A DNA stretch of 64,000 bases from the NCBI RefSeq assembly GCF_017352155.2, contig NZ_CP071462.1, forward strand, positions 1,860,001 through 1,924,000, written 5' to 3'. The notes below the pieces were generated by a model. It was not told where the DNA came from and did no database searches. It was given only the letters and a program-made list of their open reading frames with translations. Positions 26,288-35,681 of the stretch are shown here, one piece after another; position 1 is the first letter of the stretch, and the number at the start of each line of letters is the position of its first letter. The stretch comes from Haloterrigena alkaliphila. Lineage in GTDB: Archaea > Halobacteriota > Halobacteria > Halobacteriales > Natrialbaceae. The position numbers were made by a program, and so were the translations under genes.

Positions 26288-28264
26288 ATGGAAATCACTG
26301 AACTCACGATCGAAAACTTCCGGCCCTACTACGGCGAAGTAACGATCAAGCCGCGAACGGAGGCTGACCACCCACTAATCTTGATCCGTGGGAAGAACGA
26401 CACGGGGAAAACATCGCTCTTTACCGCGATCCGGTTCTGTCTGTACGGAGCGGAAAACCGGGCCGAGTACACAGAGCACATCAACCGCACCGCTGCCGAG
26501 GAGTCAGGAGGAACCACCCGGGTTGAGATGACGTTCCTCCATGATGACGAGGTCTACACGATCGAACGCGGTATCAACTACAGCCAGGTCGATTCGGCCG
26601 ATGACCGGCAGGCAGCGAACTGGTACCGGGAGGTCCGGGGACCGAACGGGGACATTGTTGAACAGGGAGCCAAAGAACAGGAGTACCGCCGGTTTATCAA
26701 CCGGATTCTCCCGGAGAACGTCGCCCCGTTTTTCCTCTTCGACGCGGAGGAACTTCAGCGGTTCGAGGAGTCCCATGACGAGACGGTGCGTGAATCGATC
26801 GAGACCGTGCTCGGCATCCAGGAGATCGAGAACGCGGTCGACGATCTGAACGACCGGAAACGGAACTTCGACCGCGAGTACGCCGATTTTGAATCGACCG
26901 CAAGCGAGGTCGAAGCGTTACGGGAAGAACTTCGTGACGTGATGGACGAACTCGACGAGATTGGTGACGATACCGAAGGCGAGATCGCCGAGATCCAAGA
27001 GAAGATTGAGACGAAGAAAGCCAACCGCCGCGAGGTCCGCCAGGAACTGGATAAAATCCAAGACACGGAGCCACTTCGCCAGGAGAAACAAGACCTTCAA
27101 GAGGAGTTGCACGCTGCTGAAACCGACCTCCAGGAGACAATCGAGCAGCGGGACAAGCTCCGCCGGGAACTGGGCCCGATCATGGCTGCCCGTGGCCGAC
27201 AGGTGTTCCGAGATAACTATGATATTGAAGGTGCCAGCGGGGAAGCCGAAGTCCTTCATCAGATCATTAACGATGATGATCGCGATACCTGTATCTGTGG
27301 GGAGCCGTTGACCGACGAGAAGCACCAGCAGCTCTCCGAGCGGTATGTGAAACTTCATTCACCACAACGCCGCCGCCTGACAGCCCTCATGGAAATTTGT
27401 CAAAACGTCGATACTGTTGTCTCCTCCGAACTGGATCGGTATCAGCAGTACCAGGCGACGATCCGCCGTCTTCGCCAAAACATTGAAGATACGCAGGCGG
27501 AGATCGAGGAGATCCAGTCCCAGATCGATGAGATCGAGCAAGCGGCGAAGGCTGGCCTGAAAGAGAAAGAAACGCAACTGAACAACGAAATCCAAGAACT
27601 CGAAGGGACGCTAAACAAGAAGCGCGAGCGGAAGGGCGAACTCACCAGTGAGAAACAACGACTGGAGACCCGGATCGCCGGGATGGAAGAGGCTGACAGC
27701 GAAGCGGAACGATACCGGGAACTATCCACCCTGGCCGAGCGCTGTGAACAAGCGTTCGAAGACATCAAAGAGGAGTTGGTCGAAAGCCGCCGAAAGTCCG
27801 TCGAGGACCACGCAACAGAGACGTTCCTCAAACTAACAAACCGGCCGGACTACTACCAAGGAATAGAGATCACGGAAAACTATGAACTGCAGGTCAAGAC
27901 GCCGAACGCCACCCGGAGCTTAGAAGAGCAGGACCCGAGTGCCGGCCAGACACAGATTATTGCGTACTCGTTCATCGCCGGCCTCAGCAAGTACACGACG
28001 CGGAACGCCCCTGTCGTGATCGATACACCGATCGGCCGGCTGGATCCGGAGCACAAGGCCAACCTCGTTGACTTCTACCACGAGTTCAGTGATCAGGTCA
28101 TCATCCTCTACCAGCCGAACGAACTCTCTACAGATGATATCGGGGAGATGGCCGAGTTCATCGCCGACCACTACGAGATCACGATCCGGGATGACGATCT
28201 CAGCTCGTCGACGATCAAGGAACTCCCGGATGTCATGGAGGCCGCCGCGGAGGTGGAATCATGA
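26288..28264 (+). CDS. pbeC: PbeC-like SMC/DndD-type ATPase
   Basis: 658 residues. Walker A GKNDTGKT (35-42) is in an N-terminal half that begins MEITELTIENFRPYYG, as in RecF/SMC/DndD proteins. A long coiled coil covers about 170-320 and 360-520 around a CICGEPL element near residues 335-337 that resembles half of a zinc hook. The C-terminal half carries the Walker B and D-loop region VVIDTPIGRLDPEHKANL near 575. It resembles DndD encoded in the same window, so the two arms use related ATPases. Its stop overlaps the next ATG. Confidence 0.78.
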   Translation: MEITELTIENFRPYYGEVTIKPRTEADHPLILIRGKNDTGKTSLFTAIRFCLYGAENRAEYTEHINRTAAEESGGTTRVEMTFLHDDEVYTIERGINYSQVDSADDRQAANWYREVRGPNGDIVEQGAKEQEYRRFINRILPENVAPFFLFDAEELQRFEESHDETVRESIETVLGIQEIENAVDDLNDRKRNFDREYADFESTASEVEALREELRDVMDELDEIGDDTEGEIAEIQEKIETKKANRREVRQELDKIQDTEPLRQEKQDLQEELHAAETDLQETIEQRDKLRRELGPIMAARGRQVFRDNYDIEGASGEAEVLHQIINDDDRDTCICGEPLTDEKHQQLSERYVKLHSPQRRRLTALMEICQNVDTVVSSELDRYQQYQATIRRLRQNIEDTQAEIEEIQSQIDEIEQAAKAGLKEKETQLNNEIQELEGTLNKKRERKGELTSEKQRLETRIAGMEEADSEAERYRELSTLAERCEQAFEDIKEELVESRRKSVEDHATETFLKLTNRPDYYQGIEITENYELQVKTPNATRSLEEQDPSAGQTQIIAYSFIAGLSKYTTRNAPVVIDTPIGRLDPEHKANLVDFYHEFSDQVIILYQPNELSTDDIGEMAEFIADHYEITIRDDDLSSSTIKELPDVMEAAAEVES

Positions 28265-28776
28265 CGCGCATGATCAAAACCGGCAAGCAACACATCTACA
28301 TCCGGTACGTTGAACGAGCAGAAGCATCCCGTGGCGATGAGGATGCAGATGATGAAGCCGACGAGGAAGACACGGGTAGTGACGGAGAACCCAGCGCAAG
28401 TGATAACTACTTCTTCAAATACCAGTACGAACTGTTCAGCTTCGGAGCTATCCTCGGCTTCCTCCACGACGAAAAGGTCGATGCCGATGCTGCCTACGGC
28501 CAGGACATCCGCCGGGTCGAGGACATCAGCGACGACAACAAGCATCGCCAGACCATCGATTTCATCACGAAGGTCGTCCAGCTCGAGGAAGGAATGGAAG
28601 AGGACGACGCCTGGGAGGAAGTACTCCGGTACGCGGATGCCGGTGTCGCACGGTTCGATGAGGAAACAGATGACGACCTCGACTTCGTGCGGTTTGTTGA
28701 AGATGCGTCCGAGGACCTGTGGCGGGAGCGGTTCACGGACGCCATCGGAACACCGGGCGACGTCGGTACCCTCTAA
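28261..28776 (+). CDS. pbeD: PbeD-like small acidic protein
   Basis: 171 residues, starting on the ATGA overlap with pbeC. After a short basic start comes a strongly acidic linker (residues about 25-45, mostly D/E). Then a DndE/phosphorothioation-associated-protein-4-like segment follows: FKYQYELFSFGAILGFLHDE and IDFITKVVQLEEG. In bacteria such proteins accompany Dnd restriction arms. Last gene of the operon. Its role is not known; it may recognise modified DNA or regulate the ATPases. Confidence 0.65.
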   Translation: MTRMIKTGKQHIYIRYVERAEASRGDEDADDEADEEDTGSDGEPSASDNYFFKYQYELFSFGAILGFLHDEKVDADAAYGQDIRRVEDISDDNKHRQTIDFITKVVQLEEGMEEDDAWEEVLRYADAGVARFDEETDDDLDFVRFVEDASEDLWRERFTDAIGTPGDVGTL

Positions 28777-28848
28777 CTCCGGCAGTACGTTCGCTTACAC
28801 CGGAAACTCCTAATGGAGGAGACTGGCATTGGCCGCCACCTGTGATTG

Positions 28849-29421
28849 CTATGCTCGTGCAGTGCCAGTGACCCAAATGGACTCCGTTTCAACCGCTATT
28901 TGACCAAAACCCGCTGCAGATAGCATTTGTCGTATCTCGTCGGCGTCGTAATACTCGAAATAGCGGTCGTCCACAGGATCTGTGTCTGCTGGAGCGCGCT
29001 TCGCTGACAGGAAGATAACCCCTGTGTCACAAAGGATGCGCTGGAATTCTTGGAGAGTCGGGATCGCATCTGACCGGGGAATATGGAGGAACGAGGCAGA
29101 ACTCCAAACCCCGTCGAACGAGGCATCCTGAAACGGGATCTGCCGCATATCGCCTTGGACCACCGCTGATTCTGATGTATTCCTGTCTACGACTTGGAGA
29201 AACGCCGATACTACGTCAAGGCCGACTACTTCATACCCTCGGGACGTAAACGTTGCAAGGTCTGACCCGGGGCCACAGCCAATGTCTAAAATACGCTTAC
29301 CGTCCAGCGCCTCACAGAATTCCGTGCCATAGCGGTCAGCCGTTGATACGGAAAGATATTTTTCCACAAATCTGTGGGTGTTCGTCCCGTAGACAGTACG
29401 CGTTCGAGAAACGGCATCCAT
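28849..29421 (-). CDS. Class I SAM-dependent methyltransferase
   Basis: 190 residues. Motif I is GKRILDIGCGPGSDLATF, followed by an acidic residue in VGLDVVSAF, then VVQGDMRQIPF and FDGVWSSASFLH; these are the signature parts of small Rossmann methyltransferases. There is no DNA-methylase NPPY/DPPY motif, so DNA is not the obvious substrate. It sits between the converging pbe and dnd arms, 81 bases downstream of dndA and on the same strand. It may be a passenger or an accessory factor. Confidence 0.75.
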   Translation of the reverse strand: MDAVSRTRTVYGTNTHRFVEKYLSVSTADRYGTEFCEALDGKRILDIGCGPGSDLATFTSRGYEVVGLDVVSAFLQVVDRNTSESAVVQGDMRQIPFQDASFDGVWSSASFLHIPRSDAIPTLQEFQRILCDTGVIFLSAKRAPADTDPVDDRYFEYYDADEIRQMLSAAGFGQIAVETESIWVTGTARA

Positions 29422-29502
29422 ATTCTCACAGCCAAGGCCCTTCTACAGCTGTCGTGAGATGCCGAGAAACGAGCCTTCTCGGGGAGACACCTTCCAGCGT
29501 GG

Positions 29503-30705
29503 TCACAGCTGGACGCGGCGTTTCTTTGGGACGATGTCCGCGATGGTGTCGGCCACGTAGTCAATCTCGTCCGCGGTTGTGTCCTTCCCGAGACCGAAGC
29601 GGACTGCGGATTCCAATCGTTCTTCGTCGTCCGTGATTGCTTCTAACACGTGGGACGTTTCGACCGTGGTAGTTCCTCCGTCTTCTGCGGTGGAACACGC
29701 TGCACCCGCCGCGGCGATGATCCCGTGCTGGTTTAACTCACGTGTCAACAGATAGTTGCTGACACCACGGAAACTCACGTTCAAGTTGTGCGGCAGCCGG
29801 TGGTCAGGATGCCCGTTCAATGCCAGGTCATCAAGCCGGTCGGTTAGCTGGTCCCAAAGCCGGTCGCGAAGGGTTTCCACGTGGGCAACCCGGTCGTCCT
29901 GGTTAGATACGGCCAGGTCCACGGCTTTCCCGAGGCCGACGATCCCGGGGACGTTGAGCGTACCGGACCGCAGCCCGCTCTGGTGGCCGCCGCCACGGAT
30001 GAGCGGGGTGATATCGTTTTTCGGGTGCGGGCGGCGAACATACAGTGCCCCGACACCTTTCGGGCCGTAGATCTTGTGCCCGGAGATCGACATAAGATCG
30101 ATCCCGAGGTCCTCAACATCGAGTTCAAGATAGCCGAGAGCTTGGACCGCGTCAGTATGGAAATAGATATCGTGTTCGTCAGCGATCTCCCCGATCTCCG
30201 CCAGCGGTGCCACGGTGCCGATCTCGTTGTTCGCAGCCATGATCGAGATCAGCAAGGTCTCCTCTTGGACCGCTGCGCGTACGTCGTCCGGGTCAACCCG
30301 GCCGTGTTCGTCGACCGGGAGATAGGTGATATCAACTCCGTCCGCTTCGAATACCTCACAGGGCTCGAGTACAGCTTCGTGTTCCGTGACCGCGGTGATG
30401 ATATGTGGGGTTTCCCCTTGCTGCAATGCGTGCTCGACCGGGCCGCGGATGGCAAGATTGTCCGACTCCGTCGCCCCACTGGTGAAGATAATGTTCTTTG
30501 TACTCGGGGCACCGATGGCGTCCGCAACCTGGGTGGCGGCGGTTTCGACGCCGGTCTTCGCATCGCGGCCGGCCTGATGGGTGTCGTTCGCCGGGTTGCC
30601 GTAATGCTCCGTGTGGTATGGCTGCATCGCCTCGAGCACTTGTTGGTCGACCGGGGTAGACGCGTGGTGATCGAGATAGATGGGTGTCGGAACGTTCTCA
30701 CTCAT
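29503..30705 (-). CDS. dndA: DndA cysteine desulfurase
   Basis: 400 residues. IscS/DndA fold: H109 in TEHEA, PLP lysine K211 in SISGHKIYGPKG, and the persulfide-carrying Cys337 in AAGAACSTAEDGG. It takes sulfur from cysteine and delivers it to DndC for DNA phosphorothioation. It is the last of the leftward dndC-D-E-A genes, 15 bases after dndE. A general iron-sulfur cluster desulfurase is possible by sequence, but the neighbourhood favours DndA. Confidence 0.87.
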   Translation of the reverse strand: MSENVPTPIYLDHHASTPVDQQVLEAMQPYHTEHYGNPANDTHQAGRDAKTGVETAATQVADAIGAPSTKNIIFTSGATESDNLAIRGPVEHALQQGETPHIITAVTEHEAVLEPCEVFEADGVDITYLPVDEHGRVDPDDVRAAVQEETLLISIMAANNEIGTVAPLAEIGEIADEHDIYFHTDAVQALGYLELDVEDLGIDLMSISGHKIYGPKGVGALYVRRPHPKNDITPLIRGGGHQSGLRSGTLNVPGIVGLGKAVDLAVSNQDDRVAHVETLRDRLWDQLTDRLDDLALNGHPDHRLPHNLNVSFRGVSNYLLTRELNQHGIIAAAGAACSTAEDGGTTTVETSHVLEAITDDEERLESAVRFGLGKDTTADEIDYVADTIADIVPKKRRVQL

Positions 30706-30720
30706 GGTATCATCTCTGTT

Positions 30721-31113
30721 CTATTCATCGGGCTTTAACTCACCGGGAATGACCTCGTAGAAGTCTGCGAGGCTGTCTATTCGGCCATTCAGGGTTTTGA
30801 TGCCGCGGTTTGTGTGGGCGACGAAGTGCTCATACAGCTCCTCGTCAGGGTCCCGGCCCTCATTGATCAGCCGCTGCCGGACCATCGCGATATACAATGG
30901 ATCGTGCTCACCGAGCAGGGTGTATCGGTTGATCGCTTTCCCGTCGGTATCGTACTCCTCCGGGTTTGGAGGGCGTGGCTCGCTCAGTGAATAACAGAGG
31001 CCGGCCCGTGCCAGGTAGTTCGGTGTGAGCCCGGTTGTGGACTGCAGGTACTGGAGATAGTTTGTTACACCTTTGTCGAGTTTCACACGATTGAAGTCAG
31101 CGCCTTTACTCAT
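30721..31113 (-). CDS. dndE: DndE
   Basis: 130 residues. Begins MSKGADFNRVKLDKGVTNYL and contains LTPNYLARAGLCYSLSEPR, typical of DndE, a small DNA-binding protein that prefers nicked DNA in characterised systems. It overlaps dndD by 8 bases. This protein is essential for modification in studied dnd clusters. Confidence 0.85.
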   Translation of the reverse strand: MSKGADFNRVKLDKGVTNYLQYLQSTTGLTPNYLARAGLCYSLSEPRPPNPEEYDTDGKAINRYTLLGEHDPLYIAMVRQRLINEGRDPDEELYEHFVAHTNRGIKTLNGRIDSLADFYEVIPGELKPDE

Positions 31114-33178
31114 TGTTGAATCCCTCTAACTGGATCTGGTGGTCGGTATCGATTTCGATATCGTCGTTCCGGAGTACGTCATCGGGGCCGTCGGACCAGA
31201 AGTATCCTGGTTCAACATGTGTCTGCCCCATCTCTTCATCGTAGGTCAGGTGGTACTCGGCGGCGATATCCTCTTCCAAGATTTCGTAGAACTCCTGCGT
31301 GATCTCGGTGTCGGTGGAGAAGAGCAGGACCTGGTGTGAGGCGTCCGGGAAGAAGTTCCGCACGAGGTTTTCCCGATGCTCTTGGTCGAGGCGGCCGAGC
31401 GGGGTGTCGATCATGAACGGGAGTGGCCGGTCGGAGATATCGGCCAGTGCCCACAGCATGGCCGTGGCAAAGATCTGGCGTTCCCCCGCGGACAGTTGGG
31501 ACTGGTTTTTGGACTCGCCACCGACCGTTTTGATCTGGATCGTGGTCTCGTCAGGGTCGATTTCAACCTGGTCGTAAAACTGGCTCTTGTTCGACAGGGC
31601 GAGGTAGTGGTCGGTTAGAACGGATTCCAGCCGTTTGAGCTTCTGCTGTGCCAGTTTGTCCTGGTAGTCCTGCACGGCGCTCCGGACGTCCTGGGCGAGG
31701 TCAGCGCGGTCGGAGACATCGTCAAGGTCCTCGTACCGTTCGATCTTGTTCTCCCGTTCCTGTTCCAGTCGACCGATGTAGTTCTCGAGTTCTTCTAGCC
31801 GGTTCTCGAGCTGCTCGATCTCAGTTGTGAGTTCGCCGCGTTCCTCAGTGAGGTCGTTGATTTCTTTGATGAGCGGGGAGAGCACGGACTGTTCCGGTGT
31901 CCGGCTCAGTTTGTCTTCGATGTCCTGCCGCTCTCGGGTGGCGCGTTCGAGTTCGTCCGTGATCGATCTGAGTTCATCCGGCACTTCCGATAGTGCCCGG
32001 TCGGCGACCGTATACATTTCCTGGCGTTGGCGTTCCGAGAACTCGCGGGCAAGCCGGATTTCGTCCGGAAGGTCATCGGCCAGTCGATCGAACAGTTCGG
32101 ACTGAAGCGTCTGGACGATATCCTTCGACTTGTCGACGGAGACATCGAGACCGTCCCAGACCTCGTCCTCGTCCGCGAGCTCGTCCAATTCGGTCACTAC
32201 TCGGTTTTGTGCGGCGATCTCGGCCGTAGCTTCTGACTCCATTTCAAGCCGGTCAACGACCTGGTTACAGAGGTCGGGTGCCAGAGCGAACGGATAGCTC
32301 CCCCGGACGTGGTCCCGAATGTCTTCTTCCAGGGATTCGATCGTGGCGTTCAGTTCGGCACGGCGTTCCTTGTGCTTGTCCCGTTTTTTGGCGAACCCAC
32401 CGCCTTCCTGCGATAGTTCTGTCTCTTTCTGCTCGATTTCGGCTTCAATCTCTTCGAGTCGTGCGGTCTTTTCCGCGAGGTGTTCCTCGACCTCTGTCTG
32501 CTCGTTTCGGTATTCCTCGATGTCCTGATCAAGCTCTTCAATTTTCTCCACGATTTCTTCGTGGCCGCTTTCATCGAGCTTGTTGGTCTGGTAGATCTGG
32601 AGGTCGGTGTCAAGTCGATCGACAAGATCGAGCCCGAGGAGGGAGTACAGGGAGTCCTGAAAGTCGTCGCCGTTTTCGATGGCGGTGGCGAGCTGCTGGA
32701 TTTTCTCTCCGTCGAAGAAGAAGAGTTCGGACATGCCCGGGGGGATAAGTTCCTTGAGGAAGTCCTCCCACTGGTCTTCTTCCAGGTCCGAGAGCTGGCT
32801 GCCGTTCCGTTTAATGGTTAGATCCTCAACGATGCTCTTGCCGCGGTCGCGCCATTTCCGGGTGACGGTGTAGTGGTCGGTAGACCCGAAGTTCCCGTAC
32901 TCGAATTCGACGGTGATTTCGGCCTCTGTTGCCTGATGCCCGTTCGATTCATGCAGATAGTCTTGCAGGTGTTTCTCGTATTCACTGCGGCTCGTCCGAC
33001 TACCAAAGGCGCTCTGTCCGTGGAGACAAAGCTGGACGGCTGTGAAGAACGAGGTTTTCCCCGCACCGTTCTTGCCGCCGAAGAGCACGATCGGCTGGTC
33101 GTCGGTCGTCTGCAGGTTGAACGGGTTTTCGCCGCCGTAGGGTCCGTAGTTAGAGATTAGGACACGTGTGAGTTTCAT
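31106..33178 (-). CDS. dndD: DndD SMC-like ATPase
   Basis: 690 residues. Walker A GKNGAGKT (35-42) in an N-terminus MKLTRVLISNYGPYGG, long coiled coils (about 200-300 and 370-500), then FMIDTPLGRLDQEHRENLV as Walker B/D-loop. It supplies ATP-driven conformational work, perhaps nicking, in the dnd pathway. Its start overlaps the dndC stop as ATGA, and its end overlaps dndE, so dndC-D-E are translationally coupled. Confidence 0.9.
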   Translation of the reverse strand: MKLTRVLISNYGPYGGENPFNLQTTDDQPIVLFGGKNGAGKTSFFTAVQLCLHGQSAFGSRTSRSEYEKHLQDYLHESNGHQATEAEITVEFEYGNFGSTDHYTVTRKWRDRGKSIVEDLTIKRNGSQLSDLEEDQWEDFLKELIPPGMSELFFFDGEKIQQLATAIENGDDFQDSLYSLLGLDLVDRLDTDLQIYQTNKLDESGHEEIVEKIEELDQDIEEYRNEQTEVEEHLAEKTARLEEIEAEIEQKETELSQEGGGFAKKRDKHKERRAELNATIESLEEDIRDHVRGSYPFALAPDLCNQVVDRLEMESEATAEIAAQNRVVTELDELADEDEVWDGLDVSVDKSKDIVQTLQSELFDRLADDLPDEIRLAREFSERQRQEMYTVADRALSEVPDELRSITDELERATRERQDIEDKLSRTPEQSVLSPLIKEINDLTEERGELTTEIEQLENRLEELENYIGRLEQERENKIERYEDLDDVSDRADLAQDVRSAVQDYQDKLAQQKLKRLESVLTDHYLALSNKSQFYDQVEIDPDETTIQIKTVGGESKNQSQLSAGERQIFATAMLWALADISDRPLPFMIDTPLGRLDQEHRENLVRNFFPDASHQVLLFSTDTEITQEFYEILEEDIAAEYHLTYDEEMGQTHVEPGYFWSDGPDDVLRNDDIEIDTDHQIQLEGFNNE

Positions 33179-34680
33179 GCGAGATCCTCGTATTCAAGGT
33201 CATATTCCCACCGTTCCGGCTCTTCACCGTCGATCTCGGCTGCGACCTCCTGGATCGAGCGCCAGTCTTCGCGGAAGATCTTATCGATCTTGTCGTAGAT
33301 GGCCGCCCGGCGTTTCATGCCGTGGTGCTGCAGTTCCGTGTCAAGTAGCCGTTTGATGAGTTTCGGTGGGATATCGTGGGCCTCACATACGTCTTCTAAC
33401 ACGGCTGCTTCCTCTTCTGTAAACGTCCCCAGATCATCTTTAGTCCATTCCAGTTCATCGTCCATGACCTCGTTGTAGATCCGGGGCACAGAATCCTCCC
33501 AGTCCGCTTCTTCCTGCCGCCACAGCCGGCGGATCTCCCGGAGCTCCTCTTCCTGAATGAGCTCCAAGTAGTCCATCTCGTCGCCGCGAAGTTCGTTCAC
33601 CTGCTTCTGCGTCTCCAACAGTTTCCGGAGGAGATGCTTCCGGAACTCAAGCTTGTAGGCCCGCGGGATCACACCGGTCCCGCCGTTGTTCTTTTCCCGG
33701 ATATAGCCGTGCTTTCGGCCCTTCATCTCGCGGTACATCGGCTTCTTGTCCGGGTCCTGAGTTTCCTTTAGGAGGTTCCGGTAGTCGAGCAACGGCTTCA
33801 TCCAGTCTTCACCGCCATCAACCATGTTCTCCATCGCTTTGTCCTCACTGACGACGGTACACGTCCAGCAGCCGAACCGGCTATTTCCGCAGGACGGCGT
33901 GTTCGTGTCGATCACCATGGGACACTCGTCGTCAGCCTCTTGGTACAGTGCGGCCAGATCCCGGTTGTTCTTCCCCCAGGGACACTCGTTCTGGAGTAGA
34001 TAGGTCCAGACGTCGTCTACCAGCCAGTCCTCGATCGGTGTGTAGACGTAGGCGCTAGCGAACTTCGAATGCCGGGATAGGTTGCTGCCTTCGATGCTGT
34101 GCAGGTTCATGACCTGTTCACGGGTTGCGCTCTCCGCCTTGCGGGCACCAAGCACCACGATCACTTCCCCGTGGTCGGAAACCTTGTCCCGGATAAACTG
34201 GTCCGCTGGATCAATTTTTAGCCGGTCCGTGCACCAGCGGAAGTTCTGGTTCGGGGCCGGGTAGCCACGGCCAAGGAGATTCACCCAGAACGAGTCGCTG
34301 ACATCAGGATAGACCTTTTGTGCCTCGAACGGGAGATCCTCTTTCTCTGCATACTCGTTAATATTCTCGAGGGTGGATGTAATATGGTTGACAATCTTCG
34401 GGGTCTCAACAAGCGTATCGCTCGAGATCACATAGATCGGGTTTGTCTGTTTCTCATCCGGCAGATCCTTGACTGCATACCAGATCAGCTGGAGCACCGT
34501 GGTAGAGTCCTTGCCACCGCTATAACCAATCACCCAGGGCCGGTCGTCAGCAATATAGGTCTCCTGAATCTCCTTTTGAATATCCTGAAGGCCTCGATAT
34601 TCAAAAACGGACGTCTTCCCGTCCGATGATTCGACATCGTCTGCTTTGCCGCTACTCGATGCCATTCTTATACCGTCCAT
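33175..34680 (-). CDS. dndC: DndC PAPS-reductase-like sulfurtransferase
   Basis: 501 residues. ATP-pyrophosphatase loop SGGKDS at 54-59, and four cysteines (C150 in FRWC, C264 in SCG, C271 and C274 in GCWTC) that match the [4Fe-4S] ligand layout of DndC. It activates the DNA backbone with ATP for sulfur incorporation. The start at 34680 is chosen because a GGAGGT site lies 8 bases upstream; an internal ATG at 34665 (MASSSGK) is the alternative. First gene of the leftward unit. No dndB is present. Confidence 0.9.
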   Translation of the reverse strand: MDGIRMASSSGKADDVESSDGKTSVFEYRGLQDIQKEIQETYIADDRPWVIGYSGGKDSTTVLQLIWYAVKDLPDEKQTNPIYVISSDTLVETPKIVNHITSTLENINEYAEKEDLPFEAQKVYPDVSDSFWVNLLGRGYPAPNQNFRWCTDRLKIDPADQFIRDKVSDHGEVIVVLGARKAESATREQVMNLHSIEGSNLSRHSKFASAYVYTPIEDWLVDDVWTYLLQNECPWGKNNRDLAALYQEADDECPMVIDTNTPSCGNSRFGCWTCTVVSEDKAMENMVDGGEDWMKPLLDYRNLLKETQDPDKKPMYREMKGRKHGYIREKNNGGTGVIPRAYKLEFRKHLLRKLLETQKQVNELRGDEMDYLELIQEEELREIRRLWRQEEADWEDSVPRIYNEVMDDELEWTKDDLGTFTEEEAAVLEDVCEAHDIPPKLIKRLLDTELQHHGMKRRAAIYDKIDKIFREDWRSIQEVAAEIDGEEPERWEYDLEYEDLA

Positions 34681-34688
34681 TACATCGG

Positions 34689-34694
34689 ACCTCC
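34689..34694 (-). promoter_or_regulatory. Shine-Dalgarno site of dndC
   Basis: GGAGGT on the minus strand ends 8 bases before the ATG at 34680. It is an unusually good match to the 16S 3' end for a haloarchaeon, where many transcripts are leaderless, and it decides the dndC start. Confidence 0.65.
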
Positions 34695-34851
34695 CATAAG
34701 ACTTGGCTAATCAGAGTGAAAGTAAAACCACCGACTATATCGTAGTGCGGGCTGTAACCGGCCTGAGACGCCGTCTCACGCTTGATATGGTTATGGCGAG
34801 ACTGAAAGACGATCCGAGGAAAAAACCGCTGTCAGGCCGCTTTTTATGGCT

Positions 34852-35280
34852 TCACTCGCCATCCGCAGATTCGAAATCAACGATGAAGGCCGCCCCGTTC
34901 TCCACTCGGAACAGAACACCCCGCTGATTGCCCTCAGGATCTGAGGCGGGGTAGAGCTGCTCCCCGGTGTCGAGCGTGAGCACGGGCGGCCGGTAATCGG
35001 ACGGATCCGTCCATCCACGATATTCTATTGCCGCCCGAGATAGCGGGGACAGTTCCCGGATACGCGAGCCACTAATATCTTCCCAGGCGTCGACGCCTTT
35101 CTCGAAGAACACTCCCGGCGAATTCCCTTCCATATCGCTGGCGGGGATAAGCAGTGAGCCGTCACCGAGTTCAAGAACGATCGATGCGTCGTAAACATCG
35201 ACGGTCCACGCTAATTCATCGGGAGTATCGGCGGCCAGGCGGCGCACGTCCGTGATGACCTGGCCTTCGATATCGCTCAT
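34852..35280 (-). CDS. Hypothetical protein with internal duplication
   Basis: 142 residues from ATG 35280 (MSDIEGQVIT); the longer start at 35313 adds 11 residues of doubtful quality. Two repeats of about 40 residues are visible: LLIPASDMEGNSPGVFF and LYPASDPEGNQRGVLFRVE, each preceded by a short beta strand. It suggests a small beta-domain pair. Function unknown. It lies upstream of dndC on the same strand with a gap of 171 bases, so it may be its own unit. Confidence 0.6.
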   Translation of the reverse strand: MSDIEGQVITDVRRLAADTPDELAWTVDVYDASIVLELGDGSLLIPASDMEGNSPGVFFEKGVDAWEDISGSRIRELSPLSRAAIEYRGWTDPSDYRPPVLTLDTGEQLYPASDPEGNQRGVLFRVENGAAFIVDFESADGE

Positions 35281-35473
35281 ACCACGTCTGTCGAAGACAC
35301 TGCGGATAAACATTGCTTCGCATCCGAACTTCGGTTTGACTGTCTCTTCGTTTGGATTATCGGTCCTGAATTTAGCCTCCTAAATTGCTCAGAAGACAAA
35401 TCAACCTCGTCTAAGCCTAATCACCTGAGAACTGGCTTTGGAGACTTAAGTCTATCTTCTGGCAAAGTCGTTC

Positions 35474-35575
35474 CATTGACTCACTTCATGAGTAACTGAA
35501 TCAACCTTCATTCCCTGAGACCCTTCTTCAGACACACCTTGACGAGGAACACCTGAACACTACAGCTGCGAACTG
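35474..35575 (+). repeat. Degenerate ~102-bp repeat, copy B
   Basis: Second copy of the repeat also found after the integrase (19421-19522) and in the decayed zone (43858-43950). It holds CACTTCATGAGTAAC, CAACCTTCATT and TTCAGACACACCTTGACGAG. It lies near the right edge of the island within a 400-base region (35281-35681) that otherwise shows no gene. Confidence 0.6.
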
Positions 35576-35681
35576 AACGGAGGGCCAATCTCAGTTCAGG
35601 ATACAATAGAAGACAGTTTAGCAGAGTTGAATATGGTATGACACCTGCGTTTTATGGTACACGATACCAATCCAACTCCCA

